DNA of 64,000 nt, from NCBI GenBank assembly GCA_023389005.1, contig JAEWFE010000029.1:4505-68504 (forward strand), given 5' to 3'. The notes beneath the pieces were generated by a model that worked only from the letters and a program-made list of their open reading frames with translations, had not been told where the DNA came from and did not search any database. The position numbers and the translations under genes were made by a program. This document shows positions 24,994 to 31,162 of the stretch, one piece after another; the first letter of the stretch is position 1; each line of letters opens with the position of its first letter. Source of the stretch: Bacillota bacterium (GTDB lineage Bacteria > Bacillota > Bacilli > Lactobacillales > Enterococcaceae).

Positions 24994-25203
24994 ATGACTG
25001 CGATACGAATTATAGGAGTATATTCTAAGAAAGTATATTTTGAGGGTAAAGAACAAGAATGCTCTAAATGGCTTTTAGAAAATTATCCTACAACTAAAAT
25101 TAAAAAAGCAATCTATAAAAATCAATACATTGAGGAAATTATCGACCTGCCGGTGTTAAGAGATCCAATATTTCCAGAACCATTGGCAAAGGTGAAAGCA
25201 TAA
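24994..25203 (+). CDS. Small protein, paralogue of the 25231 product
   Basis: 69 residues starting MTAIRIIGVYSKKVYFEGKE. Pattern I-x-x-x-x-K-x-[VI]-Y-[FY]-x-G with CSKWLLENYP recurs in the next gene (GRIYYVGDECAASRYLINKYP). ATG 24994 has GGAGGT upstream. Unknown; could be a small DNA- or protein-binding beta-hairpin/helix unit. Confidence 0.65.
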   Translation: MTAIRIIGVYSKKVYFEGKEQECSKWLLENYPTTKIKKAIYKNQYIEEIIDLPVLRDPIFPEPLAKVKA

Positions 25204-25230
25204 AAATAAAAGATAGGGGACTATGTTAGT

Positions 25231-25437
25231 ATGAAAAATGTAGTATTTATCGGTACAAAAACTGGAAGAATATATTATGTTGGAGATGAGTGCGCCGCAT
25301 CAAGATATTTAATCAACAAGTATCCTTCGCTAGTCGAGTCTGATGCTTTAAGAAGAGATCAACGGTATCCAAGATGTATTTATGAAGAACCTATGAGAAA
25401 ATTTGTTATTTCCTCGCACGAAAAACACGTCCTTTAA
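25231..25437 (+). CDS. Small protein, paralogue of the 24994 product
   Basis: 68 residues starting MKNVVFIGTKTGRIYYVGDE. Related by eye to the preceding gene. Its last seven residues (HEKHVL and before) and stop codon are encoded by promoter P12 itself, so the promoter probably replaced the original gene end. Unknown function. Confidence 0.65.
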   Translation: MKNVVFIGTKTGRIYYVGDECAASRYLINKYPSLVESDALRRDQRYPRCIYEEPMRKFVISSHEKHVL

Positions 25438-25442
25438 TGGAA
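25413..25442 (+). promoter_or_regulatory. Phage-type promoter P12
   Basis: CTCGCACGAAAAACA, then GTCCTTTAATGGAAC; predicted +1 is G 25439. It overlaps the 3' end of the preceding gene. Confidence 0.85.
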
Positions 25443-25465
25443 CAATATTTAAGGAGGAATGTGTT

Positions 25466-25690
25466 ATGAAACGCAAAAACATTGATGCTATGAGAGAAGT
25501 GAGACTTTGGACAAGAGACATCGTTATACCAGGCGTTGCAGTTGGTGTAATGTTGTGGACTAATGACGAAGTACGAAAGATGATTAAGTACAAATGTAAA
25601 GACGTATCAAACAAAGTGAAATCTAAATTTGTGAAAAAGGAAGACGAGTCTAAGATTGTTGTATTCCCTAATAAGGAAGACAGAGCTTAG
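25466..25690 (+). CDS. Small basic protein with weak membrane segment
   Basis: 74 residues starting MKRKNIDAMREVRLWTRDIV; hydrophobic IVIPGVAVGVMLWT, then a lysine-rich helix. AAGGAGG precedes ATG 25466. Its stop codon is in the loop of the following terminator. Cassette driven by P12. Confidence 0.7.
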   Translation: MKRKNIDAMREVRLWTRDIVIPGVAVGVMLWTNDEVRKMIKYKCKDVSNKVKSKFVKKEDESKIVVFPNKEDRA

Positions 25691-25710
25691 GCTCTCTTCT
25701 TTTTATTTTT
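25679..25710 (+). terminator. Terminator after the 25466 gene
   Basis: AGAGC TTA GGCTCT followed by a T-rich run. Confidence 0.75.
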
Positions 25711-25722
25711 CAGGAGGTAGTT

Positions 25723-25944
25723 ATGATGACAAATAGAGAACAAGCAATAATTACAGCATACACATCGATTAAGCTACAAGATGATTATCGATATTTACTA
25801 GATTATTTATCTGACATTACCGGTAGAGCTGTAACAAAAAGCGAGATGAATGACGTGATATTTGCAAATAAAAACAGAATTGAAAGAGATTATAGACGCA
25901 TGTCATTAAGATATAATGATGTGTTTATGGGAGGTAAAGTGTGA
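25723..25944 (+). CDS. Small helical protein (parent of a partial duplication)
   Basis: 73 residues starting MMTNREQAIITAYTSIKLQD. All-helical, with DITGRAVTKSEMNDVIFANK and IERDYRRMSLRYNDVFMGGK. The last 24 codons are repeated, without a start, at about 26147-26222. AGGAGG is upstream; the TGA overlaps the next start. Confidence 0.7.
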   Translation: MMTNREQAIITAYTSIKLQDDYRYLLDYLSDITGRAVTKSEMNDVIFANKNRIERDYRRMSLRYNDVFMGGKV

Positions 25945-26144
25945 TGAAAGATTTAATTATTGGACTGATTGGTGCTACTTTGTTATACGTACTAACTTTT
26001 ATATATACGTGTGTAATATTATCACTAATCTTTTGGTGTTTCGGTATCTCATTTTCGCTTAAGATTGCTTTGGGAATTTGGCTAGTGTTACTCCTACTTC
26101 ATTCATTTGTCAAAATGTCCGTTAAAGCAAGTTTAGATATTTAA
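25944..26144 (+). CDS. Two-pass small membrane protein (copy A)
   Basis: 66 residues starting MKDLIIGLIGATLLYVLTFI; two hydrophobic helices around FWCFGISFSLKIALGIW. The same FWCFG-x-x-FSL-[KR]-x-x-LGIW core occurs in the 26220 gene. Coupled to the upstream gene through TGATG. Unknown function. Confidence 0.7.
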   Translation: MKDLIIGLIGATLLYVLTFIYTCVILSLIFWCFGISFSLKIALGIWLVLLLLHSFVKMSVKASLDI

Positions 26145-26219
26145 AATTAATGGAATTGAAAGAGATTATAGACGCATGTCGTTAAGATATAATGATATGT
26201 TCATTGGAGGTAAACGAGG
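26145..26219 (+). pseudogene. Duplicated 3' fragment of the 25723 gene
   Basis: Nearly base-for-base repeat of the end of the 25723 gene (IERDYRRMSLRYNDMFIGGK) with no start codon of its own. It brings a GGAGG site to the next membrane gene, showing that gene end and following gene were duplicated together. Confidence 0.75.
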
Positions 26220-26423
26220 ATGAAAGAAATAATATTGGCTTTAATTGGAATATTTATCGTATGGGGAATTAGCTTTGTGTTATTAGCGGGATTACTGTTT
26301 GTACTATTCTGGTGTTTCGGATTGGTATTTTCACTTCGATTGGTATTGGGAATATGGATAATTATCGCTGCGTTGATAGCTTTTGTAAAATGGTTATTTT
26401 ATTTAGGGAATAATGTGTTATGA
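26220..26423 (+). CDS. Two-pass small membrane protein (copy B)
   Basis: 67 residues starting MKEIILALIGIFIVWGISFV; paralogue of the 25944 product with the shared FWCFG core. The two have diverged far more than the duplicated gene fragment before them, which suggests selection for different partners. Confidence 0.7.
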   Translation: MKEIILALIGIFIVWGISFVLLAGLLFVLFWCFGLVFSLRLVLGIWIIIAALIAFVKWLFYLGNNVL

Positions 26424-26459
26424 GAGAATTGAGACTTTTCGTAGGGGAGGGGATGGCTG

Positions 26460-26651
26460 ATGATTAATGAAGAAAAAGAAGTCTATTTTCATGAATATTG
26501 TGGAAGGTGTGTGCATGCTAAAAAGAGGGATGATGATTACCCTTGCTCCGATTGTCTTGCTCGCCCTACAAATACGCATAGTCATAAACCAGTATATTTT
26601 GAGGAGGTAGAGAAGGATGGTAAAAATACACGAATTAGAAAAACTAGCTAA
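26460..26651 (+). CDS. Small zinc-binding protein
   Basis: 63 residues with C-x-x-C-x-H (CGRCVHAKK) and C-x-x-C (CSDCLARP), a four-ligand zinc site, then KPVYFEE. GGGGAGGGG lies upstream. It overlaps the next gene by 35 bases. Unknown; small treble-clef proteins of this kind are common in phage early regions. Confidence 0.7.
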   Translation: MINEEKEVYFHEYCGRCVHAKKRDDDYPCSDCLARPTNTHSHKPVYFEEVEKDGKNTRIRKTS

Positions 26652-26919
26652 ACGCTATGGATATGATACTAGTCTAGCTCAATTAATCTTAAAACTTATG
26701 GAAGACAAACCATACAGGTGTCCAAAATGCAAAGGAACGGGCATGCGAGAAGTAACTTATAATGCATATCCAAGTGGGTTTCCAGATAGTGGTTGGGTTT
26801 ATGAACCTAAAACCAAAACGGTAGATTGTGATTTATGTAATGGAGAAGGTTATACATCAGTTAAATACAAACCTAATATGGTTCAACAAGGATGGTTAAC
26901 TGAACAGGAGGAAAAGTAG
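26617..26919 (+). CDS. DnaJ-type zinc-finger protein
   Basis: 100 residues starting MVKIHELEKLAKRYGYDTSL; a helical lead, then two CxxCxGxG-like knuckles (CPKCKGTGM and CDLCNGEGY) that make a DnaJ-like zinc centre. GAGGAGG precedes the start. May act as a chaperone-like or nucleic-acid-binding module. Confidence 0.7.
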   Translation: MVKIHELEKLAKRYGYDTSLAQLILKLMEDKPYRCPKCKGTGMREVTYNAYPSGFPDSGWVYEPKTKTVDCDLCNGEGYTSVKYKPNMVQQGWLTEQEEK

Positions 26920-26921
26920 AG

Positions 26922-27233
26922 ATGTTAGATTATATGGAGTTAAATAAAATAACTGATTTAATCAATTATATTGATTCAGAGATGACTGGAGTAAAAGATA
27001 AGATTTTAGAGATTGATAAAGTCGTATTTCAAGTCGATAGTAAAACTAAAAACAGTGGATTATTAGGTTTAGAAAATAAAAAAATATCTTTACTAAGAGA
27101 ATATGATTTACTTTTAACTAGGTATGGTAAATTAGTAGAACAAAGACGAGATGTTCTAGACACAATTGTTAGGGGATTATGCAAAAATGATACTGTACTT
27201 CATACCGATGATAATCGAACAATAGAAATTTAA
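26922..27233 (+). CDS. Coiled-coil protein
   Basis: 103 residues starting MLDYMELNKITDLINYIDSE; heptad-like helices through most of the length (DKILEIDKVVFQVD, NKKISLLREYDLLLTRYGKL). No family recognised. Lies close to both neighbours in a polycistronic run. Confidence 0.65.
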   Translation: MLDYMELNKITDLINYIDSEMTGVKDKILEIDKVVFQVDSKTKNSGLLGLENKKISLLREYDLLLTRYGKLVEQRRDVLDTIVRGLCKNDTVLHTDDNRTIEI

Positions 27234-27249
27234 ACAGGAGGATCGTAGT

Positions 27250-27582
27250 ATGGCGATGACTAAGGAAATCCATTTGTATGCTTATGCGAGCGGTAAATTA
27301 AAATATTACAGTGAAGCTGTCTTATATAATCACGATGCGAATAAAGAGCATACACTTGCGAGTTATCAAGACGGAAGACACCACAAACCTGTCGAACGTG
27401 TGGTTTCGGTTATTCCTGGGGAAATATATAATCATATGCTATGGCTACGGGTGAAGGATCATAACTTTGCCCGTATGTTGTTTAAGCAACATTATGTTAC
27501 CAAACTTATAAATGCAAAAGCACGAATTACAGAATTAGAAAATGATATTGAAAATTTAACTAAAGTAGAGATTGGAGAATAA
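27250..27582 (+). CDS. Small protein of unknown function
   Basis: 110 residues starting MAMTKEIHLYAYASGKLKYY. Beta-rich N-terminus, YQDGRHHKPVERVVSVIPGE in the middle and a C-terminal coiled coil (LINAKARITELENDIENL). CAGGAGG precedes the ATG. No family recognised. Confidence 0.65.
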   Translation: MAMTKEIHLYAYASGKLKYYSEAVLYNHDANKEHTLASYQDGRHHKPVERVVSVIPGEIYNHMLWLRVKDHNFARMLFKQHYVTKLINAKARITELENDIENLTKVEIGE

Positions 27583-27586
27583 GAAT

Positions 27587-28198
27587 ATGTTTAAAATTAT
27601 TGAAATTACTAAAGAAGAAGCACATAAAATAATCGAAACAAAGGAACCATTAGGTATGTTTTGGTTAGAAGATGATGGTAAATTTATTGCAATATATAAT
27701 AGTACTGAATATGGTCTTATTGAAGAATTCAATAATAAAGAAGAATGTTTACAATGGTTGAAAGATTGGTTTAAGAAACCTGATAGTGAAGAGTTATATG
27801 GAAATCGTAAAGTATATTACAACCTGCTAAGTAACTCAATACGCGAATCTTATGACAACTTATGTGAGACTATGGACGAGCGAAGAGAAACATTCAATAA
27901 TATTTGGGATATTCTTAAAAAGCAACGCGCTATAGATGAGAAACGAAAAGCTGAAGGAATTATCAGTAATAGCGAAGCGTTAGAGTCTTCCAAAGAACTT
28001 TTAAAATATCTTGAAAGTAGATTAGAGTACGCAAAGCAAGAGAAGCAACGTATTCAAATTCAATATAATATTTACGATACAATGCTTAATGGAACTATAA
28101 AAGAGATTAATAGAATATCAACTTTAATAAATAACCTAAAGGAAAACATCAAATTATCAGAAGAATCATGGAAAGCACATAATGGAGATGAGGTGTAA
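27587..28198 (+). CDS. Coiled-coil protein of unknown function
   Basis: 203 residues from ATG 27587 (MFKIIEITKEEAHKIIETKE), with TTGGAGAA upstream. An N-terminal alpha/beta part (LGMFWLEDDGKFIAIYNS) is followed by about 120 residues of coiled coil. Unknown function. Confidence 0.65.
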   Translation: MFKIIEITKEEAHKIIETKEPLGMFWLEDDGKFIAIYNSTEYGLIEEFNNKEECLQWLKDWFKKPDSEELYGNRKVYYNLLSNSIRESYDNLCETMDERRETFNNIWDILKKQRAIDEKRKAEGIISNSEALESSKELLKYLESRLEYAKQEKQRIQIQYNIYDTMLNGTIKEINRISTLINNLKENIKLSEESWKAHNGDEV

Positions 28199-28200
28199 AT

Positions 28201-28935
28201 ATGTTATTAGTAGAAAATATTGAAACTTATGGTTTTGAAGCAGCTATAAGAGGGATGCGTCAGCCGATGCTGTCTCACGATTTAATGGATAGTAAATGGA
28301 TCGACACACCAGATGGTCCATTCTATCTTATTGGTCCAAACGACGAGAAATTGATGAGACGACTAGCTAAGGCTGGGAATGACCATAGAAAATATTTACG
28401 AATGATTACAGTTACTATGGATATTACAGCGCCTTTATATTGGTGGAAAGAGTTCGATCAGTATAAGGTAGGGACCGTTACAAACAGTACCTCTACCATG
28501 CATAAGATCCATGCGAAAGAATTTGAACTAGGTGACTTTAGTTATGAACGTTTGGTTGGATATTCATCTCATTTTACTAGAGACGATGAAACAGACCGGA
28601 TTAAACAAGTAAAAGTTAATGATGATATTTCGTTAGATGGATATACCACAAGTTACGCTCCTTTAGATATTTTAGAGCTATTGATTATTCCATCTTTAAA
28701 TAAATGTCGTGAGAGATATATTGAAACCAAAGATAAGAAATATTGGTGGCAAATGATTCAACTATTACCTAGTTCATATATGCAGAAGCGTACGGTGTGT
28801 TTGAATTTCGAAGCACTTGCAAATATGTATCACGCACGTAAAGGGCATAAGCTGAATGAGTGGGAGCAACTTCGTGTGAATATCGATACACGTATTCCAT
28901 ATGCGGATATCTTTACAGATTTAAAGAAACGATAA
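28201..28935 (+). CDS. ThyX-like phage protein
   Basis: 244 residues. The segment ITAPLYWWKEFDQYKVGT followed by NSTSTMHKI resembles the substrate/FAD region of flavin-dependent thymidylate synthases (I-x-[RA]-x-x-x-x-Q-F and S-x-S-x-R) but lacks the canonical RHR triad, so it is a divergent relative or a different function. Also SYMQKRTVCLNFEALANMYH and HKLNEWEQL. Located in the replication region, which would suit nucleotide metabolism. Confidence 0.5.
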   Translation: MLLVENIETYGFEAAIRGMRQPMLSHDLMDSKWIDTPDGPFYLIGPNDEKLMRRLAKAGNDHRKYLRMITVTMDITAPLYWWKEFDQYKVGTVTNSTSTMHKIHAKEFELGDFSYERLVGYSSHFTRDDETDRIKQVKVNDDISLDGYTTSYAPLDILELLIIPSLNKCRERYIETKDKKYWWQMIQLLPSSYMQKRTVCLNFEALANMYHARKGHKLNEWEQLRVNIDTRIPYADIFTDLKKR

Positions 28936-28948
28936 TAAATTACCAACT

Positions 28949-28980
28949 GAGCGGGAGACTATTCCTGCTCTTTTATTTTT
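28949..28980 (+). terminator. Terminator after the 28201 gene
   Basis: GAGCGGGA, GACTAT loop, TCCTGCTC, then TTTTATTTTT. Confidence 0.85.
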
Positions 28981-28993
28981 GGAGGGAGCGTTA

Positions 28994-29239
28994 ATGGCTT
29001 TTGGAGAAAAAGAAACGTTGAAGAGGCGTTTGCAAGAGACTCGAGAAAAATTGCGAAGAGCGGAAGAGGAACTCTATAATGCGGAATATGATTATCAAGA
29101 GGCGCGAAAGATGTATCAACATCATAAGTTTATTGTGACACAGTTAAGACGTAATGTCGAAGCGTTACAGAAAGAGTATTACGACTCTATGGAAACACAA
29201 ACTGTGCTTATATTAAAGGATGAGGATTCGTGGCGTTAG
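28994..29239 (+). CDS. Coiled-coil protein
   Basis: 81 residues from ATG 28994 (MAFGEKETLKRRLQETREKL), one continuous charged coiled coil ending ETQTVLILKDEDSWR. GGAGGGAG precedes it. Unknown function. Confidence 0.65.
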   Translation: MAFGEKETLKRRLQETREKLRRAEEELYNAEYDYQEARKMYQHHKFIVTQLRRNVEALQKEYYDSMETQTVLILKDEDSWR

Positions 29240-29322
29240 CATTTCGTATATTTATCGTGTATACAATTGTGCATTTTGTATTTGATTTTATTCATTGGTT
29301 AGAAAGAATTTGGAGGAATTAA
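29230..29322 (+). CDS. Possible 30-residue membrane peptide
   Basis: GTG start inside the end of the preceding gene, with GGATGAGG upstream. The frame gives a hydrophobic, aromatic peptide (VALAFRIFIVYTIVHFVFDF then IHWLERIWRN). It fills the only gap between two genes. Support is limited to topology and position. Confidence 0.4.
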   Translation: MALAFRIFIVYTIVHFVFDFIHWLERIWRN

Positions 29323-29323
29323 C

Positions 29324-29566
29324 ATGAAAGATTTATTTGTATATTTTTGGTCTGTGAAAACTTTTTGGGTACCTACTATGGCCTTGAGTATTTTGTTGTG
29401 GTTTTTAGACTCTGTATTATTGTTGAAGGTAATCGGAACTTTTCTGATTGTATTTACCACCTTATTTGTGGTGTATGTAGAGTTCGTAGAAATCGGAAAA
29501 CGGAATGAATTATTCGATGAATTGATTGAAAGAATGGATAAAAATAGTAAAAAATCGTCTGATTAG
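29324..29566 (+). CDS. Small two-pass membrane protein
   Basis: 80 residues starting MKDLFVYFWSVKTFWVPTMA; hydrophobic TMALSILLWFLDSVLLLKVI and GTFLIVFTTLFVVYVEF, then a charged tail (DELIERMDKNSKKSSD). TGGAGG precedes the ATG. The repeat array begins two bases after its stop codon. Confidence 0.7.
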   Translation: MKDLFVYFWSVKTFWVPTMALSILLWFLDSVLLLKVIGTFLIVFTTLFVVYVEFVEIGKRNELFDELIERMDKNSKKSSD

Positions 29567-29567
29567 T

Positions 29568-29910
29568 TATGCGTATATGCATAACTAGGATCAAAAGCTA
29601 TGCGTATATGCATAGATTCTGTTGTTTTTCTATGCGCATGTGCATAATTTTAGAGAAAAATATGCGTATATGCATAGAATTTAAGAGAATTATGCGTACG
29701 TGCATATGCATATATGCATAATTTTGGCCTTTTTTGGGGTGTTTTTGAGGGGTGTTATGCGTATATGCATAATTTTCGACCTTTAAAATCGTCAGAAACG
29801 TTGATATATCAAGGTTTTTGTATTTTTTTATGCACGTACGCATACCCCCCTTATTAATTAAAAAAAAAATAAAATATATATATAAATAGAGTGCTATGCG
29901 TATATGCATA
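29568..29910. repeat. Nine-copy near-palindromic 16-bp repeat array with AT-rich tract
   Basis: Core TATGCGTATATGCATA at 29568, 29599, 29661, 29756 and 29895; variants at 29631, 29691, 29705 and 29829 (the last inverted). The first five copies start 30-32 bp apart, three helical turns, so they face the same side. A 38-bp A/T-only stretch lies at about 29851-29888. The layout is that of iterons plus an unwinding element, or a partition or operator cluster. The adjacent HTH gene (29952) is the obvious candidate binder. Confidence 0.9.
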
Positions 29911-29951
29911 ATTTTCTACGATTAATATTGGTTATACGAGGAGGATGTGTT

Positions 29952-30182
29952 ATGACTGAACAAGAGTGGTTAGATATTTTTGCAGGAAATTTACAAAGTC
30001 TCATGGACGAATATAATTACAATCAATCAGAATTAGCAAGAGCTATCGATGTGAGTCAATCCACGATTAGTCGATATTTGAGGGCGGAGATAATGCCGAC
30101 TCCGAGAGTACTGGTGAATATCCTGTATGAGTTTGATTGCGACTTAGGAGATATTTTAGATTTTGGTTCGAGAATTGAATAG
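29952..30182 (+). CDS. XRE-family helix-turn-helix protein
   Basis: 76 residues starting MTEQEWLDIFAGNLQSLMDE. A clear Cro/CI-type HTH: YNQSELARAIDVSQSTISRYLR, then MPTPRVLVNILYEFDCDLGD. GAGGAGG precedes ATG 29952. With no oligomerisation domain it probably acts as a dimer. Lying directly behind the repeat array, it may be a repressor, replication initiator accessory or partition protein acting there. It has its own terminator. Confidence 0.85.
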   Translation: MTEQEWLDIFAGNLQSLMDEYNYNQSELARAIDVSQSTISRYLRAEIMPTPRVLVNILYEFDCDLGDILDFGSRIE

Positions 30183-30193
30183 ATGTGTTATAG

Positions 30194-30230
30194 GAGTCTG
30201 AGTATCAATCAGGCTCTTTTCTTTTTATTT
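30194..30230 (+). terminator. Terminator after the HTH gene
   Basis: GAGTCTGA pairs with TCAGGCTC, followed by TTTTCTTTTT. Confidence 0.85.
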
Positions 30231-30235
30231 TAAAA

Positions 30236-30265
30236 TTCGCGTGAAAAACACGCCCTTTTATGAGA
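30236..30265 (+). promoter_or_regulatory. Phage-type promoter P13 (upstream of the nuclease/RNA polymerase operon)
   Basis: TTCGCGTGAAAAACA, then CGCCCTTTTATGAGA; predicted +1 is G 30262. The operon it drives includes the candidate RNA polymerase, so recognition would be autoactivating. Confidence 0.85.
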
Positions 30266-30267
30266 GA

Positions 30268-30322
30268 AGAACTTGTTTTTATAACATGTTCTTATATTTT
30301 TAAGTTCAGGGGTGAACTTTTT
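30268..30322 (+). promoter_or_regulatory. Two-hairpin leader, candidate attenuator
   Basis: Hairpin 1 AGAACTTGT / ACATGTTCT (30268-30292) is followed by TATATTTTT; hairpin 2 AAGTTCA GGGG TGAACTT (30302-30319) abuts AAGGAGG. GAAC/GTTC halves recur in both, so alternative pairings are possible. Confidence 0.5.
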
Positions 30323-30337
30323 AAGGAGGTATGGTTA

Positions 30338-30634
30338 ATGGCTCAGTTGGAATCTAAATTTCAAAGTAAATTAATTAAAGAAATTAAAGAACAACTTGAG
30401 GGTTCTATAGTTGTCAAATTAGATGCTAACTATATTCAAGGTATTCCAGACCTTGCTATTTTTTACGAAGACAAATGGGCGACTTTGGAATGTAAGCGAA
30501 GTAAGACAGCTAAACATAGACCTAACCAAAAATATTATGTTGAAAAAATGAACAACATGTCGTTTTCAAGAACGATATATCCAGAGAATAAGGAGGAAGT
30601 ATTAAATGAACTTTATCGAACATTCAAATCTTGA
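30338..30634 (+). CDS. VRR-NUC/Holliday-junction-type PD-(D/E)XK nuclease
   Basis: 98 residues from ATG 30338 (MAQLESKFQSKLIKEIKEQL). The catalytic core GIPDLAIFYEDKWATLECK gives the D...E-x-K triad, and RPNQKYYVEKMNNM the following helix. It is the size of a minimal VRR-NUC or Hjc-like endonuclease, for recombination intermediates or packaging debranching. It overlaps the next nuclease by 29 bases. Confidence 0.8.
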   Translation: MAQLESKFQSKLIKEIKEQLEGSIVVKLDANYIQGIPDLAIFYEDKWATLECKRSKTAKHRPNQKYYVEKMNNMSFSRTIYPENKEEVLNELYRTFKS

Positions 30635-31160
30635 GGGACTGCATGCTCCTTTCAGTGCATCTAAATCTTCTTGGTTAAGATATGATGACGAAAAAGCTAT
30701 AAGCGTATTCGAAAATATGAAAGCCAAAGAACTTGGCACTAGACTTCATGCGTGGGCGAAAGAAACTATTGATTTAGGATTACCTCAACCACGAACCAAA
30801 CGAACTTTGTGTGCCTATGTGAATGATGCTATCGGTTTTAAAATGTCGACAGAAGTTGTTTTATTTTACTCTCCATATTTTTTTGGAACAGCAGATGCGA
30901 TTTGTTTTAGAAATAACACTTTAAGAATTCACGATTTAAAAACTGGTAAAGGCCCTGTTAAAGTAGACCAATTAATGGTGTATGCGGCTTTATTCTGTTT
31001 AGAGTATAAAATCAAACCTGGCGATATTAAGATGGAACTTCGTATATACCAGAATGATGATATTCTTGTGGCTAATCCTACAGCCGAAGATATTTTACCA
31101 ATCATGAATAAAATCATTCACTTGAATAATCTGATAGAAAAATATAATAAGGAGGTGTAA
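30606..31160 (+). CDS. RecB/Cas4-like PD-(D/E)XK exonuclease
   Basis: 184 residues. Motifs: SASKSSWLRYDDEKA, ELGTRLHAWAKE (His motif), FFGTADAICF (Asp) and LRIHDLKTGKG (D-x-K) followed by VDQLMVYAALF (the Q-x-x-x-Y motif of RecB nucleases). No four-Cys iron-sulfur cluster is visible. It probably resects or degrades DNA ends in recombination-dependent replication. Translationally coupled to the VRR-NUC gene and two bases from the RNA polymerase gene. Confidence 0.8.
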   Translation: MNFIEHSNLEGLHAPFSASKSSWLRYDDEKAISVFENMKAKELGTRLHAWAKETIDLGLPQPRTKRTLCAYVNDAIGFKMSTEVVLFYSPYFFGTADAICFRNNTLRIHDLKTGKGPVKVDQLMVYAALFCLEYKIKPGDIKMELRIYQNDDILVANPTAEDILPIMNKIIHLNNLIEKYNKEV

Positions 31161-31162
31161 TC

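Noticed and set aside
29797..29823. Right attachment site of the prophage
   Set aside because: Structural genes continue far beyond it and lysis genes are only reached at the right edge, so it cannot be the prophage end.
29598..29909. A minus-strand open frame across the repeat array
   Set aside because: Its sequence (recurrent MHIRI) is simply the 16-bp repeat read in one frame; it has no ribosome site.
29568..29910. CRISPR array
   Set aside because: Repeats are short palindromes, spacers vary from none to 57 bp, some repeats are inverted, and no cas genes are nearby.
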